This document shows positions 36,389 through 45,227 of a stretch of 64,000 bases of DNA, one piece after another. Position 1 is the stretch's first letter. Each line of letters opens with the position of its first letter. The notes under the pieces were generated by a model, which made no database searches, had not been told where the DNA came from, and was given only the letters and a program-made list of their open reading frames with translations. The DNA comes from Myxococcus stipitatus DSM 14675 (lineage in GTDB: Bacteria > Myxococcota > Myxococcia > Myxococcales > Myxococcaceae): NCBI RefSeq assembly GCF_000331735.1, contig NC_020126.1:7195501-7259500 (forward strand), written 5' to 3'. The position numbers and the translations under genes were made by a program.

Positions 36389-37999
36389 ATGCACTTCGAA
36401 TTGGCCTTCGTCCTCATCTTCGCAGTCGCGACCGCGGTGGCCATCGCGGCGCGGTACTTCAAGATTCCCTACACGGTGGCCCTGGTGGTGGCGGGGCTGA
36501 CGCTGGGCGCGGTGCGCGCCTTCGAGCCGCCGCATCTCACCAAGGAGTTGCTGTTCGCCATCATCCTCCCGGGCCTGCTCTTCGAGGCGGCGTTCCACGT
36601 CGAGTTCCGCAAGTTCTGGAAGAACAAGGTGGCCATCCACTCGATGGCCATCCCGGGTGTCGCCGCGTCGGCGGGGCTGACGGCGCTCATCCTCTCGCCC
36701 TGGGTGGAGGGGATGGATTCGGCGGAGGGCTTCGGGCTGATTCCGGCGCTGGTGTTCGCGGCGGTCATCGTCTCGACGGACCCCATCGCGGTGGTGGGCC
36801 TGTTCAAGTCGCTGGGCGCACCCAAGCGCCTGCTCATCCTCGTCGAGGGAGAGAGCCTGCTGAACGACGGCACCGCCGTGGTGCTCTTCACGCTGGTGGT
36901 GGCGGTGGCCACGGGCGGGCAGTTCACCTGGGGCGGTGCGGCCTTCAACTTCGTCAAGGTCGTGGGCATGGGCATGCTGGTGGGCAGCGTGGTGGGCTAC
37001 ATCGCCGCGCGCGTCATCCAGCGCGTGGACGACGCGATGGTGGAGATCACCTGCACGGTCATCGCGGCCTACGGCTCGTTCGTCATCGCGGAGAACTTCC
37101 ACTACTCGGGCGTCATCGCGACGGTGGTGGCCGGCATGCTCTGCGGCAACTGGGCGACGCATGAGGGCATGAGCCCCACCACGCGCGTCGCGGTGGAGAG
37201 CTTCTGGGAGTACTGGTCCTTCGCGCTCAACTCGGTGGTGTTCCTCCTCATCGGCATGGAGGTGCAGCTGGGCTCGTTGCTCGCATCGTGGAAGCCCATC
37301 CTCGCGGCCTATGTGGCCGTGCTCGTGGGGCGCGCGGTGGTGGTGTACGGCATGTCCGCGCTCCTGCGGCTGACGTCCGAGCGACTGCCGTGGACCTGGA
37401 GCGCGGTGCTCACCTGGAGCGGCCTGCGCGGTGCCATCTCGATGGTGCTGGTGCTCAGCCTTCCCTCGGACTTCCCCCACCGGGAGCTCCTGGTGAACAT
37501 GACGTTCGGCGTGGTGGTGCTGTCCATCATCATCCAGGGCCTCTCGATGGCGCCGCTGTTGCGCAAGCTGGGCATCACCGGGCTGAAGGATGCGTACCAG
37601 GAGCAGTACGAGCTCGCGCGAGGCCGCCTGGGCTCCATCCACGCCGCGCTCGCCGCGCTGGAGGGAATGCGCCGCTCCCGTGAGATTCCGGGGGACGTGC
37701 TGAACCAGCTCGAGAAGGACTATCAGGCGAAGGAGAGCGTGACGGAGAAGGAGCTCACGGAGCTCAAGCAGCAGTCGATGCGCTTCCACGAGGAGGAGCA
37801 CCAGGAGGCGGTCCGCCGCATGCTCATCGTGGAGAAGGAGGCACTGCTCAAGTCCTACCAGTCCGCGACCATCGGCAAGGAAGCCTTCGAGCGGCTCACG
37901 GCGGAGCTGGACGAGCGCATCGCGCAAGCCGACGCGGCGGAGAACCACACGTCCGCGCCCGCGGTGCCTGCGAATCCCGCGGGCGCCACCGGAACCTGA
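36389..37999 (+). CDS. CPA1 family cation/proton antiporter
   Basis: This 536-residue inner membrane protein has about twelve membrane helices and a cytoplasmic tail. The ion-binding signature VSTDPIAVVGLFKSLGAP near residue 130 and GESLLNDGTAVVLF define CPA1 (NhaP-type) Na+/H+ exchangers. The last 120 residues form a charged, helical domain that could regulate transport. The gene is monocistronic; a pair of hairpins follows it. Confidence 0.9.
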   Translation: MHFELAFVLIFAVATAVAIAARYFKIPYTVALVVAGLTLGAVRAFEPPHLTKELLFAIILPGLLFEAAFHVEFRKFWKNKVAIHSMAIPGVAASAGLTALILSPWVEGMDSAEGFGLIPALVFAAVIVSTDPIAVVGLFKSLGAPKRLLILVEGESLLNDGTAVVLFTLVVAVATGGQFTWGGAAFNFVKVVGMGMLVGSVVGYIAARVIQRVDDAMVEITCTVIAAYGSFVIAENFHYSGVIATVVAGMLCGNWATHEGMSPTTRVAVESFWEYWSFALNSVVFLLIGMEVQLGSLLASWKPILAAYVAVLVGRAVVVYGMSALLRLTSERLPWTWSAVLTWSGLRGAISMVLVLSLPSDFPHRELLVNMTFGVVVLSIIIQGLSMAPLLRKLGITGLKDAYQEQYELARGRLGSIHAALAALEGMRRSREIPGDVLNQLEKDYQAKESVTEKELTELKQQSMRFHEEEHQEAVRRMLIVEKEALLKSYQSATIGKEAFERLTAELDERIAQADAAENHTSAPAVPANPAGATGT

Positions 38000-38006
38000 C
38001 GGCAGC

Positions 38007-38127
38007 GTCCGATGGGTGGGGAGGTTCGTCCTCTCCACCCACGGACAGACGGCCGGGCCTCAGGCCATCGGCCCTCCTGACAGTGTCGTCCGATGGGCGG
38101 AGAGCCCCGTCCGCTCCGCCCACGGAC
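38007..38127 (+). repeat. Two tandem hairpins after the antiporter gene
   Basis: Two 40-base hairpins lie at 38007-38046 and 38088-38127, 81 bases apart. Each starts GTCCGATGGG and ends CCCACGGAC. The flanks are also repeated (CTCAGGCC follows both). They sit between two convergent genes and could act as terminators although neither has a T-tract. Confidence 0.6.
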
Positions 38128-38140
38128 ACGCTACCGAGAC

Positions 38141-39070
38141 TCAGGCCGCTGGAGTCTTCGACGCGTCGGCGGCTTCGACGGGAGAGGGAGACGCGGCCTG
38201 CTCGGGCAGGTGGATGACCTGCCCGGCGCGCTCCTCCGTTGGCCCCGGTGCGCTCTCACGGGCCACCACGGGCGACGACGCATCCACCACGGGCGCGGGC
38301 GTCTCCGCCACGGACGACGCATCCACCACGGGCGCGGGCGTCTCCGCCACGGACGACGCATCCACCACGGGCGCGGGCGTCTCCGCCACGGACGACGCAT
38401 CCGCCACAGACGCGGGCGTGGACGGCGCGGGTGACAACACGTCCGCGACAGGCGCGGGCGCCTCCACCACGGACGACGACGCATCCGCCACGGGCGCCCC
38501 CGCCGTGGCGGCACCCTGAGCCTCGCGCTGCTCCAGCCGCGCCCCACCCTGCTCGGCGGCGCGGAGGAACTCGTCGTATTCGGACTTCCGCTCCTCGGCC
38601 TTCGCCTGCGTCTGCACGGACTGTTGCGCGGCGGCGGCCCGACCCATCATCAGCGCCTTCGCGCTCACGACGATGCCGACGCCGAACGCGGCGACATTCA
38701 GCACGGAGCCCAGCCCGCCCATCCACAGGGAGTCCACGCCGCCCTGCACGAAGCCCAGCGCGATGACGAACACCGAGCCCGACACGGCCGCGCCACCCGC
38801 CGTGTGCCAGGGCTTGAGCTCCATCACCCGGCCCGCGCCGTAGCAGAGCAGCGGCAACACGCCGAGCAGCCACAGGTTCTCCAGCAGCACCGCCGCCAGA
38901 ATCTTCAGGGGCATGAAAGGCAGTGCCTGCACGCGCAGGCTGAGTCGGAGCGTCAACGACACGCTGAGGGCCGAGCCCGCGACAAGCGCGATGAAACCCA
39001 GTCCCACGATGAACTGGAATCGGCGGATTCGGACGCGCAGCGGCTCGAGGACACTCGTCTTGGGGCTCAC
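38141..39070 (-). CDS. Membrane protein with Ala/Pro/Val-rich repeat tail
   Basis: Function not recognised. The 309-residue protein has four hydrophobic segments at about residues 17-40, 52-77, 88-110 and 117-143, then a charged linker and a low-complexity tail. The tail holds a 13-residue repeat of the form VVDASSVAETPAP, three times exactly and with weaker copies on both sides. The 3' end is near the antiporter hairpins. Confidence 0.75.
   Translation of the reverse strand: MSPKTSVLEPLRVRIRRFQFIVGLGFIALVAGSALSVSLTLRLSLRVQALPFMPLKILAAVLLENLWLLGVLPLLCYGAGRVMELKPWHTAGGAAVSGSVFVIALGFVQGGVDSLWMGGLGSVLNVAAFGVGIVVSAKALMMGRAAAAQQSVQTQAKAEERKSEYDEFLRAAEQGGARLEQREAQGAATAGAPVADASSSVVEAPAPVADVLSPAPSTPASVADASSVAETPAPVVDASSVAETPAPVVDASSVAETPAPVVDASSPVVARESAPGPTEERAGQVIHLPEQAASPSPVEAADASKTPAA
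38274..38390. repeat. 39-bp minisatellite, three perfect copies
   Basis: Units at 38274-38312, 38313-38351 and 38352-38390 are identical, starting GACGACGCATCCACCACGGG. A fourth, diverged copy follows from 38391 and further weak copies reach about 38500. The period is a multiple of three, so the repeat stays in frame in the overlapping membrane protein gene. Confidence 0.9.
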
Positions 39071-39091
39071 GGCCGCGAAGACTACCCCAGT

Positions 39092-39886
39092 TCAGCCCTC
39101 GTCCTCGTCTGCCTCGCCGCCACTCGTTCGAGGAGGCGGGCCATCCCCGTAGAAGACCTCCTCCATCACCAACCCCTGGGGCGGCGCGGTGGGGCCCGCC
39201 CGCTTCCTGTCCCCGGAGGCCAGCACCTCGGCGACCCATGCCTCCGGCCGCTTGCCCTTGCCCACGTCCACCAGCGTCCCGACGAGGTTGCGGACCATGT
39301 GCTTCAGGAAGGCCGTGCCCTCCACCACGAAGGCGATGGGCCCCCCGGGCTCCCCTTCGATGCGCAGGCTGCGCACCTCCCGGACCGCGTGCTTCGCCTG
39401 GCAGTCCGACGCCCGGAACGCGGAGAAGTCATGCCGCCCCACCAGGTGCACCGCCGCCCTCCGCATCGCCTCCACGTCGAGCGGGGTGAACACCTCCCAG
39501 TGCGTCGTCCGCAGCAGCGGAGACCGCGTCCGGCGATTGTTCACCCGGTAACGGTAACGCTTGCCCCGAGACCAGCGCCTCGGGTCGAACCCCTCGGGGG
39601 CCTCCTCCGCGCTCACCACCGCCACATCCGGGGGCAGGATGCCGTTGAGCCCCTGGACATACGCCTTCATCGGCAGCGTGCGTTCCGTGTCGAAGCAGAT
39701 GACCTGCCCCGTCGCATGCACCCCCGAGTCCGTGCGCCCCGCGGAGCGGACAGCCACGGACGCTTCGCCGAGCAGCGTGCCCAGGGCCTCCTCCATGACC
39801 GCCTGGAGCGAGCGCCCATTGGCCTGCACCTGCCAGCCCACGTACCGCGTGCCCTCGTATTCGAGCGTCAGCTTCAACCGAGGCAT
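39092..39886 (-). CDS. truA: tRNA pseudouridine synthase A
   Basis: This 264-residue enzyme makes pseudouridine at positions 38-40 of tRNA anticodon arms. The catalytic Asp is D53 in SAGRTDSGVHATGQV. KRYRYRV, HWEVFTP, GRHDFSAFRASDC and FLKHMVRNLVGTLVDVG are all family motifs. The C-terminus adds a short acidic tail. It follows the kinase gene after one base on the same strand. Confidence 0.95.
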   Translation of the reverse strand: MPRLKLTLEYEGTRYVGWQVQANGRSLQAVMEEALGTLLGEASVAVRSAGRTDSGVHATGQVICFDTERTLPMKAYVQGLNGILPPDVAVVSAEEAPEGFDPRRWSRGKRYRYRVNNRRTRSPLLRTTHWEVFTPLDVEAMRRAAVHLVGRHDFSAFRASDCQAKHAVREVRSLRIEGEPGGPIAFVVEGTAFLKHMVRNLVGTLVDVGKGKRPEAWVAEVLASGDRKRAGPTAPPQGLVMEEVFYGDGPPPRTSGGEADEDEG

Positions 39887-39887
39887 G

Positions 39888-41159
39888 TCAGCGGTACTTC
39901 AGCCAGGACTCGAGGAGCTCCGCCACCATGCGCCCGGGCGGAACGTCGTTGCGACGCGCCACCGACTCCAGCGCCTCCAGCAGCTCCGCGGTGAGCGGCA
40001 CGGCCAGCATGCGCGGCTCGGTGCGCTCGTCGGGCCCTCCCGGCGCCAGCGCGGCGATGCCCGGCGGGATGGTGAGGGGGGCGGTGATGGCGGGAGGGGG
40101 CTCGGCCACGACGGGCGGGCTCGCCGTCTCCATCGCGGTGGCGACCTCCGACAGCTCCAGCGCATCCTCCGCCGTCGGCGCGGTGGCGGCCCGAGACCTC
40201 GTCCTCCTCGTCTCCTCCTGGAGCTCCTCCTCGAAGAGCTGCTTGATGAAGTTGGCCAGGTGCAGCGGCGTGGGCGTGAAGTCGTACGCGTCCAGGAAGT
40301 CATCCAGGTCGCGCTGCATCTCCGCCGCCGTCTGGTAGCGCCGCTCGCGGTCGCGCTCCAGCGCCTTCATCAGGATGACTTCCACGCGCTCCGGCAGGAA
40401 GTACGAGGGCGCGTAGATCTTCCCCTCGGTGATGCTGCGCATCACGGCGACCTCGGACTCGCCGGTGAAGAGCTTGAAGCCCGTGAGCCACTCGTAGAGC
40501 ACCACGCCCAGCGAGAACACGTCGCTGCGGCAGTCCAGCGCCTTGCCCAGACACTGCTCCGGGCTCATGTAGCTGAGCTTGCCCTTGACCTCGCCGGTGC
40601 GCGTCTGGCTCACCTGGTTGGAGGCCTTGGCGATGCCGAAGTCGAGAATCTTCACCGAGCCGTCGAAGGCGACGACGATGTTCTCCGGCGACACATCGCG
40701 GTGAACGATGTTGAGCGGGTTGTCGTAGAGGTCCACCTTCGTGTGCGCGTGGTGCAGGCCCGCGCAGACACACGAGGCAATCTTCATCGCGTAGACCAGC
40801 GGGAAGGGAATGCCGAGCGCCTCCGCCTTGGGGACGACGCGCCGCATGTCCCGCCCCGCCACGTACTCCATCGCGATGAAGTAGCTGTCGGCGATCTTCC
40901 CCAGGTCGTGAATCTGCACCACGTTGGGGTGGTTGAGCTGGGCGGCCAGCCGCGCCTCGTTGAGGAACATCTTCACGAAGGCCGCGTGCTTGGACAGGTG
41001 CGGGCGGATGCGCTTGATGACCACGGGCGACTCGCGCCCGTCCTCCTCCTCCTGCTGCGCCAGGAAGATTTCCGCCATCCCTCCGACGGCGATGCGGTCC
41101 ACGAGCCGGTACTTACCGAAACGACCGGCCTCACGCTGCTGCGGTGCGACGGGAGACAT
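39888..41159 (-). CDS. Ser/Thr protein kinase with ribbon-helix-helix-like tail
   Basis: This 423-residue cytoplasmic kinase has a complete Hanks domain: glycine loop DRIAVGGMAEIF, K49, catalytic HRD at 153-155 (HRDVSPENIV), DFG at 173-175 and SPEQCLGK. There is no membrane helix. After a Pro/Ala-rich linker the last 35 residues (LTAELLEALESVARRNDVPPGRMVAELLESWLKYR, in two pieces) look like a ribbon-helix-helix or dimer helix pair. Kinases of this kind are abundant in myxobacteria. Confidence 0.92.
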   Translation of the reverse strand: MSPVAPQQREAGRFGKYRLVDRIAVGGMAEIFLAQQEEEDGRESPVVIKRIRPHLSKHAAFVKMFLNEARLAAQLNHPNVVQIHDLGKIADSYFIAMEYVAGRDMRRVVPKAEALGIPFPLVYAMKIASCVCAGLHHAHTKVDLYDNPLNIVHRDVSPENIVVAFDGSVKILDFGIAKASNQVSQTRTGEVKGKLSYMSPEQCLGKALDCRSDVFSLGVVLYEWLTGFKLFTGESEVAVMRSITEGKIYAPSYFLPERVEVILMKALERDRERRYQTAAEMQRDLDDFLDAYDFTPTPLHLANFIKQLFEEELQEETRRTRSRAATAPTAEDALELSEVATAMETASPPVVAEPPPAITAPLTIPPGIAALAPGGPDERTEPRMLAVPLTAELLEALESVARRNDVPPGRMVAELLESWLKYR

Positions 41160-41195
41160 GACGTCCCGACCTTACCCGCGCCAGGGGGCCTGACG

Positions 41196-42170
41196 CTAAC
41201 GAAGTTGGACGACGTGGACCTTCAGAGCGGGCTCCTCTCCAGGAGCGCTCGGAAAGTCGAGGGAAGAAGGCCCCGAGGAGCTCAGCGCGCGGCCTTGACG
41301 GCCCGCCAGGGCCACCCCTTCGGCCACCATGGCCTCGAAGCGCTTCATGGGCAGGCCCGCGTGGTTGCAGCAGGCCACCAATCTGCCCCCGGGGGCGACC
41401 ACCCGCGCGGCGGCCTCCGCCAGCCGGGCGTAGTCGCGCGCGGCGGAGAAGCGGGCCTCCTTCGTGTTGGAGAACGACGGCGGGTCCGACACGACGAGGT
41501 CGAAGGTCTCCCCCTTCTTCGCCAGGCGCTTGAGCCAGTCGAAGACGTCCCCCGCGATGTAGTCGTAGCGGTCCACGGGCTGCGCGTTGAGGCGCGCGTT
41601 CTCCTCGCCCCACTCCAGCACGCGCCGGCTGGCATCCACGTTGAGCGCCCGCTTCGCGCCGGAGGCCCTGGCGACCACGCCAAACGCGCAGGTGTATGCG
41701 AACAGGTTGAGCACCGTGAGGCCCTGGGCCTCTTGCTGGAGCCACGCCCGCGTGTCGCGCATGTCCAGGTACAGCCCCACCGAGAGCCCCTGCCCCGGAC
41801 GGATGAGGAACGACACGCCATTCTCGAGCGCCGTGAGCGACTCCACCGGAGCACCGCGCGCGGCGGTCTCCGGCGCCAGCGTCTCCTTCGCCACGTTGGC
41901 CAGGACCCGGGCCTCGCGAGGGCGGCGCTTGAGGTAGAGGCTGTCCGGGGCCCACGCGGCCACGGCGGCGTCGAGCAGCGCCTCCTCCTCCGAGGCCGTG
42001 AAGTCCCGATAGAGGCTGACGACATACAGGCCACCGAAGCGGTCCACCGTGACGTCGGGGACGCCATCCGCCCCGCCGTGGAGGACACGGAAGGCGGTGG
42101 TGCGGGCATCGGTCAGCAGGGCACCGCGTCGGGCGTGCGCGGTCCGGAGCGTGTCCACGAGGGTGGGCAT
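41196..42170 (-). CDS. Class I SAM-dependent methyltransferase (RlmI-like)
   Basis: This 324-residue protein matches the RlmI family, which methylates C5 of a cytosine in 23S rRNA. SAM-binding motif NLFAYTCAFGVVA is near residue 153, the catalytic-type motif VVSDPPSFSNTKEARF is near 232, and the Cys in ACCNHAG is near 268. The PUA domain usual at the RlmI N-terminus is weak or missing here. It lies 36 bases before the kinase gene. Confidence 0.8.
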   Translation of the reverse strand: MPTLVDTLRTAHARRGALLTDARTTAFRVLHGGADGVPDVTVDRFGGLYVVSLYRDFTASEEEALLDAAVAAWAPDSLYLKRRPREARVLANVAKETLAPETAARGAPVESLTALENGVSFLIRPGQGLSVGLYLDMRDTRAWLQQEAQGLTVLNLFAYTCAFGVVARASGAKRALNVDASRRVLEWGEENARLNAQPVDRYDYIAGDVFDWLKRLAKKGETFDLVVSDPPSFSNTKEARFSAARDYARLAEAAARVVAPGGRLVACCNHAGLPMKRFEAMVAEGVALAGRQGRALSSSGPSSLDFPSAPGEEPALKVHVVQLR

Positions 42171-42182
42171 GAGCCCCCTGTA

Positions 42183-43508
42183 TCAGCTTCCCAGCCGAGC
42201 GCGAGACCAGACGCGCTCCAGCGCCTCGGTGGCGGCGCGGGACAGGTCCACGTAGTCGGTGCCCAACAACTGGCCCTCGCGCACACGGACGCGGCCATCC
42301 ACCACCGTCCACGCCACGGGCGAGCGGGAGAGCTGACCAATCAGGTACGGCGAGTAACCGGTTTCCGGGTCGGCCGCGGGCACGGAGTCATAGACGACGA
42401 GGTCCGCGATGCTGCCTTCCTCGACGGTGCCCGAAGGCAGACCGAACAAGCGGGTGCACAGCTCCGCGGGGCCACTGACGAGCAGGTGCGCAAGGGTGCT
42501 GTCCACGTCCGGCAGGTGCCCCGCGCGGGAGATGCGAAGGACCCCCACGAGCGCCGCGAGCAGCTCCTCCTGCAGCGTGCCGTGCCCGCCCGTGCCCAGT
42601 CCGAGCAGGTGCAGGCGCAGGAGGATGGCCTCCATCGGGTCCGTGCCGCGCTCCAGCGTCCGCACACCTCGGGCCGCGAGCGAAACGAAGGTCTGACTCT
42701 GCTCGAGGCGCGCGACCTCCGCGCTGTCGAGCGCGCGGGCATACCCCGCGATGGCCCGAGGCCCCAGCAGCCCCAGCGCATCCAGGCGAGGGACGACGCG
42801 CTGGCCATGCCGCGCATACGTGGTGCTGAGGTCGTCCTCGTTCTCCGCGAGGTGGAAGACGGTGGGGACGTCGAGCTCGTTGCTGAGCTTCGCGATGCGC
42901 GAGAGGAGCGCGTCCTCGCAGGTGTACGACGCGTGGAAGCCCAGGGCCCCGCGCACCAGCCGGTGCTTCGCGTGGCGGCGGGCGAAGTCCGCGTTGGCCT
43001 CGAGCCACCCGTCGGCCTGCGATGCTCCGTCCATGCTGTGGGTGGAGTGACTCGTCACGAGCCGGAGGCCCACGCTCTCGGAGGCGCGGGCCTGGGCGGC
43101 GAGTCCCCCCGCCACGTCCGAGCAGGCCAGGTGCTCGACGACCAGCGTGACGCCGTCGCGCAGCGCTCGCGCGGCGGCGAAGCGGGTGAGCGCTTCGATG
43201 TCCTCGGAGGTGACGTGCCGGGCCACGCGGCGCATGCGCTCCAAGCGCTCGCGAGGAGGAAGCAGGAGGAACTGCCCGTTGGGCGGGAGGAGCTGGCCGT
43301 TGACGAGATGGGAATGGCTGTCCACCAGGCCCGGGGCCACGAGCCGTCCCCGGCAGGCCACTTCCCAGTCACCTGGAAGGACAGGCACCTGGACATCGGG
43401 CGCGACGCGGCGAATGACGCCGCCCTCGACCACCACGGCCATTCCACGCCGGACCCGTCCATCCGCCCGGAACACGGCGCAGTTCTTCAGCAGCAGGCGA
43501 CCTTCCAT
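42183..43508 (-). CDS. Amidohydrolase family protein (SsnA/chlorohydrolase-like)
   Basis: This 441-residue TIM-barrel protein begins with the small beta domain and VDSHSHL, the first metal motif, at about residue 60-66. FHLAENEDD carries a further His and Glu. In the segment where chlorohydrolases have HCVHL it reads AGYARALDSAEV, without His, and the late motif reads LGLGTGGHGT. It may therefore bind metal differently. The gene is 12 bases upstream of the RlmI-like gene on the same strand. Confidence 0.72.
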   Translation of the reverse strand: MEGRLLLKNCAVFRADGRVRRGMAVVVEGGVIRRVAPDVQVPVLPGDWEVACRGRLVAPGLVDSHSHLVNGQLLPPNGQFLLLPPRERLERMRRVARHVTSEDIEALTRFAAARALRDGVTLVVEHLACSDVAGGLAAQARASESVGLRLVTSHSTHSMDGASQADGWLEANADFARRHAKHRLVRGALGFHASYTCEDALLSRIAKLSNELDVPTVFHLAENEDDLSTTYARHGQRVVPRLDALGLLGPRAIAGYARALDSAEVARLEQSQTFVSLAARGVRTLERGTDPMEAILLRLHLLGLGTGGHGTLQEELLAALVGVLRISRAGHLPDVDSTLAHLLVSGPAELCTRLFGLPSGTVEEGSIADLVVYDSVPAADPETGYSPYLIGQLSRSPVAWTVVDGRVRVREGQLLGTDYVDLSRAATEALERVWSRARLGS

Positions 43509-43724
43509 GACCGGTCCCCGTCATAGCACGAAGTCCGGCTTTCACAGCGTGTGCATCCATTACCGTGGGAACCCACCCCGAGGGTGTGCCTGGGATGCCC
43601 CATTCCGGGCCTGAGGCCGCTCGAATGGCAGACGGCAACGGGGGCACGACAGTCATTGGGAGACACCGGCCCCAGGGCGCGGGCCATGACAGGCCGGGTG
43701 GCCCCAGGTAGGCTGAAGTCCCCA

Positions 43725-45227
43725 ATGCGAATGCGGGCCGTCCTCCCTGGGCCGGCAGCCCTCGCCGCCCTGGTGCTCGCGGTGCGGCTGGGCCTGTCTC
43801 CCCTCAAGAACTTCGACCTCTTCTTCCACCTCGCCGGAGGCCGGTTCGTCCTGGAGCACGGCTTCACCCGCGTGGACCCGTTCAGCGTCACCGGCACGGC
43901 CGGCTGGGTGCCCCACGAGTGGGGCTTCGGCGTCCTCTGCATCGCCCTCATCCACGCCCTGGGAGCCGCCGGGCCCGCGATGCTCGTCGCCGCGCTCGTG
44001 GCCTCCAACGCCGTCCTGCTCTGGAGCGCGCTGGGCCGAGCGGCCTCGGGCCGCCTGGGGCTCATGGCCCTGGCCGCGTTCGGCTGCATCCTCGCCGTGC
44101 ATGCGCCCACGTGGCCCCAGGAGCGGCCCTTCCATCTGGGCCACCTGCTCTTCACCGCGTGCGTCCTCGGCGTGCAGGCGTGGCGCGGCGGCAATGACCG
44201 GGTGCTCTGGCTCTTTCCGTTGCTCGGCGCCGCGTGGGCGAACCTGCATGGGAGCTGGCTGCTGGGCCCTGCCCTCCTCGGGGCCAGCGCCATGGGTCAG
44301 GTGCTGGATGTCCCGGGTGAAGCGACCCGCCGCCGGGCCTTGCGCGCCGTGGGCTTCGCCGTCGCCATGTTCCTCGCGGCCGGGCTCGGGCCAGATGGTC
44401 CCCGCATCTACCTCTATCCGCTCCAGCACTCGCTGCTGTCGTCGACCCAGGGAATCATCGAGTGGCGTCCGCTGAACCTGGACCTGCGCGCGAGCTGGGC
44501 GTACCTCGCGCTCGCGGGTGCGGCGCTCTTCGCCGTGGGACGCGCGCCGCTGCGCAAGGCCGCCATCCTCCTGCCCGCGGCGGTGCTCGGCGTGGCGGCC
44601 CTCAAGGTCCAACGGCACGCGCCCTTCGCGGCCGTCCTCCTGTCGCTCGCGCTGCTGGAGCACGCGGTGCAGTCTCGCGGCGGCGAGGCGGCTGTCACCG
44701 CGCCGGGGCTGCTGGAGCGACTGTGGCGGCGGCTCGATGTGTTCATCGAGGGCTGGAACCTCCGGTCGAGCACCGTCCTCTGGCCCGCCTTGGCGCTGGT
44801 CGTGTTGATGGGCGTCCACGTGGCGAGGCCCCGCACGATGGAGCAGGGCGTGAATCGCGCGGTGATTCCGCTCGGCGCGTTGGAGGCCCTCCGCCAGCAG
44901 CCACCGGGACGCGTCCTCAACCTCTTCGTCATCGGCGGGCCCATCTCCTACTTCGCGGGGCCGGACTACAAGGTGTTCATCGACAGCCGGAACGACCCCT
45001 TCCCGCTGTCCATCCACGAGGACCACGACAAGCTCGTCTGGGGCGAGCCGGGATGGGAGGACGCCCTCACGCGCTATGACCCGGACTACCTGCTCTGGGA
45101 GTCGGGCAACCCGGGCAACATCCTGCTCGACAGCCTGCGCGCACGGGGCGGTTGGCGCGAGGAGCGCCGCGACGGGAACTACGTTCTTTGGGTTCGCGAG
45201 CGCTCCACCTCGGCGGGACAGCCATGA
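43725..45227 (+). CDS. Large polytopic membrane protein, unknown function
   Basis: This 500-residue inner membrane protein has about ten hydrophobic segments and a soluble C-terminal part from about residue 390 (GGPISYFAGPDYKVFIDSRNDPF). The pattern, with WVPHEWGFG early on, recalls polyprenol-linked glycosyltransferase-like proteins. ATG 43725 is chosen because the hydrophobic protein starts there; the 58-residue upstream extension is Pro/Arg-rich. Its stop overlaps the start of the YfhO-like gene (ATGA). Confidence 0.7.
   Translation: MRMRAVLPGPAALAALVLAVRLGLSPLKNFDLFFHLAGGRFVLEHGFTRVDPFSVTGTAGWVPHEWGFGVLCIALIHALGAAGPAMLVAALVASNAVLLWSALGRAASGRLGLMALAAFGCILAVHAPTWPQERPFHLGHLLFTACVLGVQAWRGGNDRVLWLFPLLGAAWANLHGSWLLGPALLGASAMGQVLDVPGEATRRRALRAVGFAVAMFLAAGLGPDGPRIYLYPLQHSLLSSTQGIIEWRPLNLDLRASWAYLALAGAALFAVGRAPLRKAAILLPAAVLGVAALKVQRHAPFAAVLLSLALLEHAVQSRGGEAAVTAPGLLERLWRRLDVFIEGWNLRSSTVLWPALALVVLMGVHVARPRTMEQGVNRAVIPLGALEALRQQPPGRVLNLFVIGGPISYFAGPDYKVFIDSRNDPFPLSIHEDHDKLVWGEPGWEDALTRYDPDYLLWESGNPGNILLDSLRARGGWREERRDGNYVLWVRERSTSAGQP

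Noticed and set aside
38274-38500. Possible CRISPR array
   Set aside because: The repeat units are contiguous with no spacers and stay in frame with a protein gene.
39561-43526. 1321-codon plus-strand frame
   Set aside because: It covers truA, the kinase, the methyltransferase and the amidohydrolase on the other strand and has shadow composition.
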